The translations under genes were made by a program, and so were the position numbers. From assembly GCA_036374835.1 (NCBI GenBank), contig DASUTB010000069.1, forward strand, positions 6,142-70,141: a stretch of 64,000 bases of DNA, in the 5' to 3' direction. Under the pieces are notes generated by a model. The model was not told the DNA's origin, made no database searches, and saw nothing but the letters and a program-made list of their open reading frames with translations. Below, piece by piece: positions 42,990-51,555 of the stretch. The stretch's first letter is position 1, and each line of letters opens with the position of its first letter. Source of the DNA: DASUTB01 sp036374835 (GTDB lineage: Bacteria; Actinomycetota; Actinomycetes; Jiangellales; Jiangellaceae).

Positions 42990-43937
42990 TCAAGCCGCCA
43001 CTTCCCGACGCCCATTGACCTTGAAGGCGCGCTCCAGTCGCGCTGCTACCAACGACGGTTCGTACAGATCGGCCCAGACAAGCCGTACCACCTGATATCC
43101 CTGCGATCGAATCCGGTCCTCGCGACGCTTCTCCCGCCAGACCACGTCACCCGCCTCTTCCCCCTGCTTGAGCAGACGGCCGTATTTGTGCCTGCCGTCG
43201 AACTCGACAACGGTGCGGTACTCGCGGAACAGGAAGTCGACCCGGTCGCCGGTTTCGAGCACGACCTGCAGCTCCGGGCGGGGAAGTCCGCTGGCCTCCA
43301 TCACGATCCGTGCCCACGTCTCCCCGACGCTTTCGGCGCGGCCGTCCGCGAATTCGACAACGCTACCCGCGGTTCTGGCACCGGGCCAGGTGCGCATGCC
43401 GTTGAGTCGCTCGAGTAGCGCGTCCTTGGTGGTTTGCTCTGTGTGCAGTGCGGCATCGGCGATCGCCATGGCGGACTCGAGCGGCAGTAGGCGAGCGTTG
43501 TCAATGACCGTTCGGGTGCCGTTGGTCAGCCGTAGGCCGAATGCGTCGGTGACCTCCTCGTCGCCGAGCTCGCAGACGTGATGCCACAGGTCTGCTTCGT
43601 GCCGTGTCGATCCGCCGGCCGGGCGCGTGACGTGGACGGTCTCCAGGTCGACGTTCCACATCGGTAGGCCGAGCAGCACGGCCGCCGACGTGTGGCTGAA
43701 CGCGAACCGGCCCTGGAGCCGCAGCGCCACGGCGTGGACCTTGGCACGATGTTTGTCCTCGCCGCTCAGCTCGTTCCACGTCTCGCGCGGGACGTACGCG
43801 CCGCGCCGGATAGTGACCCACTCGTGGTTACGGATCCGGCGCGAGATCTCATCGTCTGAGATCCCGGCGTCGAGAGCCTGCCTCCTTGTAACGACATTGC
43901 CTTGGTTTGCGGCCAGATGCTTCAGCTTGATGTTCAT
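42990..43937 (-). CDS. AbiEi-like N-terminal domain fused to a DUF559/Vsr-like nuclease domain
   Basis: A 315-residue protein. The N-terminal part (NQGNVVTRRQALDAGISDDE, WVTIRRGAYVP) matches the winged-helix domain of AbiEi-type antitoxins. The C-terminal part (DRVDFLFREYRTVVEFDGRHKYG, then EKRREDRIRSQGYQVVRLVW) looks like a PD-(D/E)xK fold of the DUF559/Vsr group, with Asp, Glu and Lys/Arg positions plausible for catalysis. No toxin partner gene of the AbiEii type is adjacent. It is bracketed by elements R6 and R7. Common in actinobacteria, function unproven. Confidence 0.78.
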   Translation of the reverse strand: MNIKLKHLAANQGNVVTRRQALDAGISDDEISRRIRNHEWVTIRRGAYVPRETWNELSGEDKHRAKVHAVALRLQGRFAFSHTSAAVLLGLPMWNVDLETVHVTRPAGGSTRHEADLWHHVCELGDEEVTDAFGLRLTNGTRTVIDNARLLPLESAMAIADAALHTEQTTKDALLERLNGMRTWPGARTAGSVVEFADGRAESVGETWARIVMEASGLPRPELQVVLETGDRVDFLFREYRTVVEFDGRHKYGRLLKQGEEAGDVVWREKRREDRIRSQGYQVVRLVWADLYEPSLVAARLERAFKVNGRREVAA

Positions 43938-43998
43938 AGCCGACGATTATGGCGTCAAACGGTAGCAAAGACAAGAGATTGCAGCGATACGCGGACTG

Positions 43999-44038
43999 TC
44001 GGTGCCTTACAGGGTCTACAGGCCTAGTAAGGCACCGA
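43999..44038. terminator. Hairpin in the spacer after lhr
   Basis: TCGGTGCCTTAC (43999-44010) pairs perfectly with GTAAGGCACCGA (44027-44038) around a 16-base loop. The right arm lies inside element R7. It could end lhr transcripts. Confidence 0.65.
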
Positions 44039-44065
44039 ATTGCGTGCCAAACATGGTCATTCTGG
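44007..44065 (-). repeat. Dispersed element, full copy R7
   Basis: On the minus strand it begins CCAGAATGACCATGTTTGGC; the TGA is the stop codon of lhr. TGTAGACCC lies at +39 from the T of TGA, as in the other copies, but the AAACCAC block is replaced by hairpin sequence. Inverted partner of R6. Confidence 0.7.
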
Positions 44066-47000
44066 GCGGAGGCGGAGGCCGCGGGGTGTGACGTGGAAGC
44101 CTGCGGCGGCGAGGGCGTTGCCGAGCGCTGTGGACGTGATGGCGTCACCGTCGGCGCGCTCGACGCGCAGCGAACCCAGCGCGCCGTCGCGGACGGCCAG
44201 TGCCAGGGCGTCCGCGGCCGCCTGCAGCACGTCGCCGTCGTCCTCGGCCCAGGACAGTAACGAGCGGCCGCCACGTTCGACATACAGCACGAGCACTCCG
44301 TCGACGAGCACGACAAGCGCGCCGGCCTTGCGCCCGGGTCGGTGCCCACCGTCGGTCGCCGGCCATTCGAGCGCGGCGCCGTAGGGATTGGCCGGGTCGG
44401 TCGCGGCCAGCACCAGCGCCGGCCGCGGCACGCGCCCAACCGCCGTATCGGAATGAGATCGCAGCCGGTCGACCGCTCCGACCGTGGCGAACTGGGCGGC
44501 GCCGAGGCCGGCGACGAAGTATCCACGGCGCGCGCGTCCGGACTCCTCGAACGCGGACAGGACCTTGTAGGCGGCGGCGAAGCCGCCGGGTAGCCGCTCG
44601 GAGACGACCGCGCCGCGCGTAACGACGCCGTGGCGATCGAGCAGCCCTTCGGCGGCCGCGTGCGCCCGCCGCGTCGCATCGGTGTCCGGCGGCGGAAGCA
44701 GCGACCACCGCCCCGCCGCGGTCGGCGGCCCGGTGCGTGACGGCATCGCGGGGCGGCGTCGCACGTACCGTGACCGGGTCGCCCCACCACGGGGACGCCG
44801 GTGGGACGCTTTGCCGCCGAGCACCACCCGCAGCGGCGCGAGTGTGTCGTTCGTGAGCCGGCCCGCCCAGACCAGGTCCCACAGCGCCCTCACCAGCGCA
44901 CTGTCGTCGGTGCTGCCGACCGCGTCGGAAAGCTGGCGGAAGAAGTAGGCGCCGCCACTGGCAAGCACGTCGAGTACCCGTTCATGATCAGGCGTCGTAG
45001 TCGGCTCGGCAGGGGAGTCGGGCAGCGTGAGCGGCGCCGTATCCGCCACGTGCAGCGAGACCCAGCCGTCGTCGCCCGGGAGCGAGCCGTGGCCGGACCA
45101 GATGACCTCGCCGGTCGCGGTCAACTCGTCGAGCCAGGCGGGGTTGTAGCCGGCCACCCGCGCCGGAAGCACCAGAGTCTCGAGCGCACTCGCCGGCACG
45201 GCGCATCCGGCCAGCTGTTCCACCACGCGCAGCACACCCTCCGACCCGCGCAGCGTCGCGCCGACGTTCTGCCACGCGGGCAGGAACCGGCCGAGCGTGA
45301 CCGCGTCGACGGGCTCGGCCTCCTTGCGCAGCGTGGCCAGCGAGCGGCGCCGCAGCAACCGCAGCACTTCCGCGTCGCACCATTCGGGACCCGACCGGCC
45401 AGGGGTGAACTCACCGTCGGTGACCCGGCCGGCCGCACGCAACCGGCGCAGCGTCTCGACCACCACGGCGACACCGAGTCCAAGCCGCCCGGCGACGTCA
45501 GCCGCGGTGAATGGCGCGTGGGTACGGGCGTAACGCGACACCAGGTCGCCGAGCGGATCGGCCACGGGCTCGGTGAAATCGACCGGGATGCCGACCGGAA
45601 GTGGAACCCCCAGCGCATCGCGCAGCCGCCCGGCGTCCTCCACCGCGGCCCATCGTTCGGCACCGGCGACGCGAACGTTGATCGCCCGCCCGGCTGCGGC
45701 CAGCTCCTCGAGATAGCCCGGCGCGTCCGAGGCGTCCACGCAGCGCGCCGCCACCTCGTCGGCCGCCAGTGGGCCGAGCAAGCGCAGCAGGTCGGCGACG
45801 CCCTCGGCATCGCGGGCCTTCCGGGACTCGTCCAGCCGTTGCAGCTGCGCTTCGGTGTCCGCGAGCACACCGGCATCGAGCAGGTCGCGTAGCTCGGTGC
45901 GCCCCAGCAGCTCGGACAGCAAAGCCGAATCGAGCGTCAGCGCCTGCGCCCGCCGCTCGGCCAGCGGCGAGTCGCCCTCGTACATGAACGCCGCGACGTA
46001 TCCGAACAGCAACGAGCGCGCGAACGGAGAGGGGACGGACGTCTCCACCTCGACGACCCGGATCCGGCCCGCGTCGACGTCGCGGATCACCGACTCGAAC
46101 CCGCTCATGTCGTAGACGTCGTGCAAACACTCGCGCAGCGTCTCGAGCACGATCGGAAACGAGCCGTACTTGGACGCGACCGACAGCAACGCGGCCGAGC
46201 GCTGTCGCTGCTGCCACAGTGGGGTGCGCCGTCCGGGGTCGCGCCGCGGCAGTAACAGCGCGCGGGCGGCACATTCGCGGAACCGGGACGCGAACAGTGC
46301 CGATCCGCCGACCTCTTCGGTGACCAGGTCGTCGATTTCGCCGGGATCGGGCAGGACGAGCGACGCGTCGGGCGTGTCGTCGCCGGTGTCGGGAACGCGG
46401 ACCACGATGCCGTCGTCGGCGTGCGCGGCCTGGGCCTCGACGCCGTACCGCTCGCGCAGCTTCGCACCGATCGCCAGTGCCCAGGGCGCGTGCACTCGCG
46501 CTCCGTAGGGGGAGTGCACGACAAGCCGCCAGTCGCCGAGTTCGTCGCGGAACCGCTCGACGACGACGGTCTTGTCGTCCGGGACGTAGCCGGTGGCGGT
46601 GCGCTGCTCCGTCAGGTACGCGAGCAGGTTGTCGACCGCCCACTCGTCGAGGCCGGCAGTGGCCGCCCGCGACCGTGCCGCGTCCTCGTCCAACGATCCG
46701 ATCTCGCGGACGAACCCGCCCACCGCCGCGCCGAGCTCGGCCGGACGGCCCAGTGTGTCGCCGTGCCAGAACGGCAACCTGCCCGGCTGCCCCGGTGCGG
46801 GCGAGACCAGCACGCGGTCGTGGGTGATGTCCTCTATCCGCCAGCTTGTGGCGCCGAGGGAGAACACGTCGCCGACGCGCGACTCGTACACCATCTCCTC
46901 GTCCAACTCGCCCACGCGTCCGGCCTTCTCCGCCCCGGCGAGGAACACGCCGAACAGCCCGCGGTCGGGGATGGTGCCGCCGCTGGTGACCGCGAGCCGC

Positions 47001-48571
47001 TGTGCCCCCGGCCGCCCGGTCAGCTTGCCGGCGGTGCGGTCCCACACGATGCGCGGGCGCAGCTCGGCGAACTCGTCCGACGGGTACCGGCCCGCCAGTA
47101 GGTCGAGGACCGCGTCGTACGCGGACTGCGGCAACGACGCGAACGGGTGGGCCCGCCGCACGATCGCCAGCAGGTCGTCGACGTGCCACTCGTCCATCGC
47201 CACCATCGCGACGATCTGCTGGGCGAGCACGTCGAGCGGATTCTTCGGTACCGCGAGCTCCTCGATCAGGCCGGTTCGCATGCGTTCGACGACCACCGCC
47301 GTCTGCACCAGGTCACCGCGATACTTCGGGAACACGATGCCGCGGGATACCGCCCCGACCTGATGCCCGGCGCGACCGACGCGCTGCAAGCCGCTGGCCA
47401 CCGACGGAGGCGACTCGACCTGGACGACGAGGTCGACCGCGCCCATGTCGATGCCGAGTTCCAGGCTGCTCGTGGCCACCACGGCGGGCAACCGTCCGGT
47501 CTTGAGATCGTCCTCGATGAGCGCGCGCTGCTCCTTGCTGACCGAGCCGTGGTGCGCCCGGGCGAGCGTGCCGGCCTCGATACCGCGCGCGGCACCGGCT
47601 TGGGCCATCTTCTCGGCGGGTGCGTAGGCACCGGGCTCGTCGAGTGCCTCACCGGTCGTCCTGAGGTGGTGTATCTCGTTGAGCCTCGAGGTGAGCCGTT
47701 CGGCCAGCCGGCGGGAGTTGGCGAAGACCAGCGTGGAGCGATGATCGTTCACCAGATCGACGACGCGCTCCTCGACGTGCGGCCAGATTGAGCTGCGGTT
47801 GCCGTCGCCGTCCTCGCCGGCGTCGGTGTCGAGCTCGGCGAAGTCCGGCACCGGTACGGCGACCTGCAGGTCCCACTCTTTGGTGCTGCCGGGGTCGACG
47901 ACCTCCACCGGATGCGAGCCGCCCAGATACCGGGCGACTTCGCCGACCGGCCGGACCGTCGCCGACAAGCCGATGCGCTGAGCGGGCCGGGGGAGCAGTG
48001 CGTCCAGCCGCTCCAGTGACAGCGCCAGGTGCGAGCCGCGTTTGGTGCCCGCCACCGCGTGCACCTCGTCCACGATCACGGTCTCGACGCCGCGCAACGC
48101 GTCCCGGGCCTGCGAGGTCAGCAGCAGGAACAGCGACTCCGGGGTTGTGATGAGGATGTCCGGGGGACGGCGGGCCAGCTTGCGCCGCTCGTCGGCCGGT
48201 GTGTCGCCGGAACGCAGCCCGATGGTGATGTCCGGTTCGGGCACCCCGAGCCGGTGTGCGGCGTGCCCGATGCCGGTCAGCGGTGCCCGGAGGTTGCGTT
48301 CGACGTCCACCGCCAGCGCCTTGAGCGGCGAGACGTACAGCACCCGGCAGCGGTGTTGCGGATCGCTCGGCGCCGGGCCGGACGCGAGCCGGTCGAGCGC
48401 CCACATGAACGCGGCCAACGTCTTACCCGAGCCGGTCGGGGCGACGACCAGCGCGTTGCTGCCCGCCGCGACCGCCCGCCACGCGCCATCCTGCGCCGGC
48501 GTGGGCGCGGTGAACGAACCCGCGAACCACTCTCGGGTAGCCGGGCTGAACAACTCGAGGACATCGGCCAC
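44057..48571 (-). CDS. lhr: Large ATP-dependent helicase Lhr
   Basis: A 1504-residue superfamily 2 helicase. Walker A APTGSGKTLAAFMW near residue 45, VDEVHAVAGTKRGSHLALSLERLDALL, SATVRP, and motif VI QRVGRAGHQVG are followed by the winged-helix and Lhr core domains and the long Lhr C-terminal extension, so this is the full-length actinobacterial/enterobacterial type. Lhr is a 3'-5' translocase with RNA:DNA unwinding activity and is induced by DNA damage in mycobacteria. GTG start. It ends RPE with a stop supplied by element R7. Divergent from the DUF3046 gene. Confidence 0.95.
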   Translation of the reverse strand: MADVLELFSPATREWFAGSFTAPTPAQDGAWRAVAAGSNALVVAPTGSGKTLAAFMWALDRLASGPAPSDPQHRCRVLYVSPLKALAVDVERNLRAPLTGIGHAAHRLGVPEPDITIGLRSGDTPADERRKLARRPPDILITTPESLFLLLTSQARDALRGVETVIVDEVHAVAGTKRGSHLALSLERLDALLPRPAQRIGLSATVRPVGEVARYLGGSHPVEVVDPGSTKEWDLQVAVPVPDFAELDTDAGEDGDGNRSSIWPHVEERVVDLVNDHRSTLVFANSRRLAERLTSRLNEIHHLRTTGEALDEPGAYAPAEKMAQAGAARGIEAGTLARAHHGSVSKEQRALIEDDLKTGRLPAVVATSSLELGIDMGAVDLVVQVESPPSVASGLQRVGRAGHQVGAVSRGIVFPKYRGDLVQTAVVVERMRTGLIEELAVPKNPLDVLAQQIVAMVAMDEWHVDDLLAIVRRAHPFASLPQSAYDAVLDLLAGRYPSDEFAELRPRIVWDRTAGKLTGRPGAQRLAVTSGGTIPDRGLFGVFLAGAEKAGRVGELDEEMVYESRVGDVFSLGATSWRIEDITHDRVLVSPAPGQPGRLPFWHGDTLGRPAELGAAVGGFVREIGSLDEDAARSRAATAGLDEWAVDNLLAYLTEQRTATGYVPDDKTVVVERFRDELGDWRLVVHSPYGARVHAPWALAIGAKLRERYGVEAQAAHADDGIVVRVPDTGDDTPDASLVLPDPGEIDDLVTEEVGGSALFASRFRECAARALLLPRRDPGRRTPLWQQRQRSAALLSVASKYGSFPIVLETLRECLHDVYDMSGFESVIRDVDAGRIRVVEVETSVPSPFARSLLFGYVAAFMYEGDSPLAERRAQALTLDSALLSELLGRTELRDLLDAGVLADTEAQLQRLDESRKARDAEGVADLLRLLGPLAADEVAARCVDASDAPGYLEELAAAGRAINVRVAGAERWAAVEDAGRLRDALGVPLPVGIPVDFTEPVADPLGDLVSRYARTHAPFTAADVAGRLGLGVAVVVETLRRLRAAGRVTDGEFTPGRSGPEWCDAEVLRLLRRRSLATLRKEAEPVDAVTLGRFLPAWQNVGATLRGSEGVLRVVEQLAGCAVPASALETLVLPARVAGYNPAWLDELTATGEVIWSGHGSLPGDDGWVSLHVADTAPLTLPDSPAEPTTTPDHERVLDVLASGGAYFFRQLSDAVGSTDDSALVRALWDLVWAGRLTNDTLAPLRVVLGGKASHRRPRGGATRSRYVRRRPAMPSRTGPPTAAGRWSLLPPPDTDATRRAHAAAEGLLDRHGVVTRGAVVSERLPGGFAAAYKVLSAFEESGRARRGYFVAGLGAAQFATVGAVDRLRSHSDTAVGRVPRPALVLAATDPANPYGAALEWPATDGGHRPGRKAGALVVLVDGVLVLYVERGGRSLLSWAEDDGDVLQAAADALALAVRDGALGSLRVERADGDAITSTALGNALAAAGFHVTPRGLRLRPE

Positions 48572-48636
48572 GCCTCAATCATCGCTGCCCACACTGACAA
48601 TCCGCACGTGGCCGAAGACGGCCGCCCAGATATTGC

Positions 48637-48642
48637 TATGTT
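48637..48642 (+). promoter_or_regulatory. -10 box of the DUF3046 gene
   Basis: TATGTT lies six bases before the GTG at 48649, consistent with a leaderless mRNA. The lhr gene starts 77 bases away on the other strand. Confidence 0.45.
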
Positions 48643-48648
48643 CCTGGC

Positions 48649-48843
48649 GTGCGGCTGAGCGATTTCTGGGGGCGGATGGAGCGTCACCTCGGCCCCACCT
48701 ACGCCGACTCGTGGGCGCGTGACCAGGTCATCGCCGAGCTGGGCGGCCGGACCGTGCATCAGGCGCTGGAGGCCGGCATGGACCCGAAGCACGTGTGGCG
48801 GGCGGTGTGCGAGGTGCTCGAGCTCCCGGCCCGGGAACGGTGA
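48649..48843 (+). CDS. DUF3046 family small protein
   Basis: A 64-residue protein (MRLSDFWGRMERHLGPTYAD, then QVIAELGGRTVHQALEAGM) of the DUF3046 family. In most actinobacteria this gene directly precedes recA and recX. Here an ABC transporter operon follows instead, which is noteworthy. Function unknown. GTG start. Confidence 0.88.
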   Translation: MRLSDFWGRMERHLGPTYADSWARDQVIAELGGRTVHQALEAGMDPKHVWRAVCEVLELPARER

Positions 48844-48934
48844 CGCTCGTCCTGCCGTTGCGACGGGCGCGGCGCGGGTACTCAACTGACCAGCCGCTAG
48901 CGAAACTCGGATGAGGACTGTCAGGCCTGCCGGG

Positions 48935-48940
48935 TAACGT
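48935..48940 (+). promoter_or_regulatory. -10 box of the ABC transporter operon
   Basis: TAACGT lies seven bases before the GTG start at 48948, again the leaderless arrangement. No LexA-type box is present in this gap, where a recA promoter would be expected. Confidence 0.5.
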
Positions 48941-48947
48941 CTCATAA

Positions 48948-49886
48948 GTGACGTCGCAACACCCCCAACCGCTTATCAGTGCCCGTAAGCTCACCAAACG
49001 GTTCGGCGCGTTGACCGCAGTCGACGGTATCGACTTCGACGTCGCACGCGGTGAGGCGTTCGGCTTTTTGGGCCCGAACGGCGCGGGCAAGACGTCGGCG
49101 ATGCGCATGGTGGCCGCCGTCTCGCCGCCGACGAGCGGTGAGCTGCGCATACTGGGGCTCGATCCGGCCGTCGACGGGCCGACGATCCGTGGCCGCCTCG
49201 GCGTCGTGCCGCAGGAGAACACGCTGGACGAGGGGCTGACCGTCCGCGAGAATCTGTACACCTACGGACGATATTTCGGGCTGTCGCGCAAGACGGCGGC
49301 CGAGCGCTCGGCCGAGTTGCTGGAGTTCGCGCAGCTCACCGACCGGGCCAAACAGATCGTGGAGCCACTGTCCGGTGGCATGAAACGGCGGTTGACGATC
49401 GCCCGCGCGCTTATCAACGAACCCGACGTGCTGTTGCTCGACGAGCCGACCACCGGTCTCGATCCGCAGGCGCGTCACGTGTTGTGGGACCGGCTGTTCC
49501 GGCTCAAACGCCGGGGCGTGACGCTCGTGCTCACCACCCACTACATGGACGAGGCCGAGCAGTTGTGCGACCGGCTCGTCGTCATGGACGGCGGGACGAT
49601 CGTCGCCGAGGGATCGCCGCGCGAGCTCATCGACCGCTACTCCACCAAAGAGGTGCTCGAGTTGCGCTTCGAGGCGGACGACCACGCGCCGTACGCGCCG
49701 AAGGTCGAGGGTCTGGCCGACCGCGTAGAGGTCCTGCCGGACCGGCTGCTGCTCTACACCGAGGACGGCGACGGGGCGTTGGTGGCGGCCCACGAGCGAG
49801 GGCTCACGCCGTTGTCCGCGCTGGTGCGCCGCTCCACGTTGGAGGACGTGTTCTTGCACCTGACCGGCCGGACGTTGGTGGACTAG
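48948..49886 (+). CDS. ABC transporter ATP-binding protein (NodI/DrrA type)
   Basis: A 312-residue ATPase with Walker A GPNGAGKT (residues 42-49), signature LSGGMKRRLTIARAL and Walker B VLLLDEPTTGLD, followed by a C-terminal extension typical of the drug or lipooligosaccharide exporter ATPases. It pairs with the next two genes, both ABC-2 type permeases, to form an exporter. The stop is directly followed by the ATG of the first permease. Substrate unknown. Confidence 0.92.
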   Translation: MTSQHPQPLISARKLTKRFGALTAVDGIDFDVARGEAFGFLGPNGAGKTSAMRMVAAVSPPTSGELRILGLDPAVDGPTIRGRLGVVPQENTLDEGLTVRENLYTYGRYFGLSRKTAAERSAELLEFAQLTDRAKQIVEPLSGGMKRRLTIARALINEPDVLLLDEPTTGLDPQARHVLWDRLFRLKRRGVTLVLTTHYMDEAEQLCDRLVVMDGGTIVAEGSPRELIDRYSTKEVLELRFEADDHAPYAPKVEGLADRVEVLPDRLLLYTEDGDGALVAAHERGLTPLSALVRRSTLEDVFLHLTGRTLVD

Positions 49887-50705
49887 ATGGCGACGACCGC
49901 ACCACTGCAGACCGTACCGGCGCAGCCGGCCGAAGGTAAGATGTGGCGCCGCGTCCTGGCGTACTGGCTGATCGTTTACCGGCAGAACTGGCGTAGTTCT
50001 GCGTTCAGCAGCTTTCTGACGCCGCTGCTGTTCCTCGGCGCGATGGGCTACCTGCTCGGGCCACTGGTCGACAGCGGTGCGCGCGGCGGCATCCCCGGTG
50101 TGGAGTACGTCGCCTTTCTCGCACCCGGGATCCTTGCCGCGCAGGCGATGATGTCCGGCGTCAACGACTCGACGTTCACGGTGATGGCCGGGGTCAAGTG
50201 GCGCAAGTTCTACCTCGCGATGCTGGCCACCCCGCTCGGCGTCCGTGACGTGCTACTCGGCCATCTGGCTTTCGTCTTCGTGCGCCTCGTGCTTACCAGC
50301 ACGGCCTTCTTGCTCATTGCCTTCGCCTTGGGCGCGATCAGCGGCTGGGGGGCGCTGCTCGCGCTGCCGGTCGCGGTTCTGACCGGAATGGCGTTCGTCA
50401 CACCGGTGTTCGCGTTCTCGGTGAGCCAGCGCGATGGCACGAGCTTCAACATGTTGCTGCGGATCGGCGTGATGCCGCTGTTTCTGTTCTCCGGCACGTT
50501 CTTTCCTACCGATCAGCTGCCCGGCTGGTTCGAGCCGATCCCATGGCTGACGCCGCTGGCGCACGGCATCGAGCTGTGCCGCGATCTGGCGCTCGGCACC
50601 GCGTCGGTTGGTATGGCGACCCTGCATCTCGGCTACATCGCGTTGTGGCTGGTCGTCGGGTTCTGGCTCGCGACCTGGGCGTTCCGGCGGCGGCTGGTGG
50701 TGTGA
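49887..50705 (+). CDS. ABC-2 type permease (NodJ-like), first copy
   Basis: A 272-residue membrane subunit with six hydrophobic segments. Family segments are YVAFLAPGILAAQAMMSGVND, the coupling-helix region KWRKFYLAMLATPLGVRDVLLGH and FLFSGTFFPTDQLPGWF. It abuts the ATPase gene without a gap and is separated by one base from its paralogue. The two permeases probably act as a heterodimer. Confidence 0.9.
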   Translation: MATTAPLQTVPAQPAEGKMWRRVLAYWLIVYRQNWRSSAFSSFLTPLLFLGAMGYLLGPLVDSGARGGIPGVEYVAFLAPGILAAQAMMSGVNDSTFTVMAGVKWRKFYLAMLATPLGVRDVLLGHLAFVFVRLVLTSTAFLLIAFALGAISGWGALLALPVAVLTGMAFVTPVFAFSVSQRDGTSFNMLLRIGVMPLFLFSGTFFPTDQLPGWFEPIPWLTPLAHGIELCRDLALGTASVGMATLHLGYIALWLVVGFWLATWAFRRRLVV

Positions 50706-50706
50706 C

Positions 50707-51555
50707 ATGCAGACGCAGGCGGCACGAGCATCCGGTTCGCCGGCCGGTTTGACGTCCCGGTTCGCGCGGGCGCTGCCCATCCCGGCCGGTGCCGGCATGG
50801 CGCGCATGCTGATCGAGCGGAACATCTACGCCTACCGGCGGTACTGGGTGGCGATCACGACGGGCTTCTTCGAGCCGGTGTTCTACCTGTTCGCGATGGG
50901 CGTCGGGCTGGGCCGGCTGATCGGCGAGGTCGATGCCGGCGGCGGTCGGATGGTGGAGTACGCGCTGTTCGTCGCCCCTGCCCTGCTGGCCGCATCGGCG
51001 ATGGGCGGTGCGATATTCGATTCGACGATCAACGTGTTCTTCCGGCTTCGCTACCAGAAGCTGTACGACTCGGTGCTGGCCACGCCGCTCGGGCCGCGCG
51101 ACGTGGCGATCGGCGAGATCGCCACCGCGTTGCTTCGTGGGCTGATCTACTCCATCGTGTTCCTGGGCATCGCCACCGCCGCCGGGTTCGTGCAGTCGTG
51201 GTGGGCGTTGCTCGCGATGCCGGCGGCGTCGCTGGTCGGCTTCGCATTCGCCTCGGTCGGCATGGCCGTCGGCACGTTCATGAAGTCGGTACGCGACTTG
51301 GACTATGTCCAGCTCGCGATCATGCCGATGTTCCTGCTGTCCGCGACGTTCTTCCCGCTGTCCGCGTACCCGGAGGGCGTGATCCAGTGGGTCGTGCAGG
51401 CGAGCCCGCTGTACAACAGCGTCGCGCTGGTTCGCGGTCTGATGCTCGGCGACATCGGCGCCGGGCTCCTGGTCCACGTCGCGTACCTTGTGGTGATGGG
51501 TCTGATCGGCGTCTATTTCGCCGCCCTGCGCGTGGAACGGTTGCTGTTGCGATGA
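50707..51555 (+). CDS. ABC-2 type permease (NodJ-like), second copy
   Basis: A 282-residue paralogue of the preceding permease: YALFVAPALLAASAMGGAI, LRYQKLYDSVLATPLGPRDVAIG and MFLLSATFFPLSAYP mirror its motifs. It has a longer, Ala- and Gly-rich cytoplasmic N-terminus. Its TGA overlaps the ATG of the MFS gene, so translation is coupled. Confidence 0.9.
   Translation: MQTQAARASGSPAGLTSRFARALPIPAGAGMARMLIERNIYAYRRYWVAITTGFFEPVFYLFAMGVGLGRLIGEVDAGGGRMVEYALFVAPALLAASAMGGAIFDSTINVFFRLRYQKLYDSVLATPLGPRDVAIGEIATALLRGLIYSIVFLGIATAAGFVQSWWALLAMPAASLVGFAFASVGMAVGTFMKSVRDLDYVQLAIMPMFLLSATFFPLSAYPEGVIQWVVQASPLYNSVALVRGLMLGDIGAGLLVHVAYLVVMGLIGVYFAALRVERLLLR

Noticed and set aside
45498..47189. Long minus-strand frame within lhr
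   Set aside because: Arg/Gly/Ala-rich shadow of the helicase in another frame, with no ribosome site or recognisable domain.
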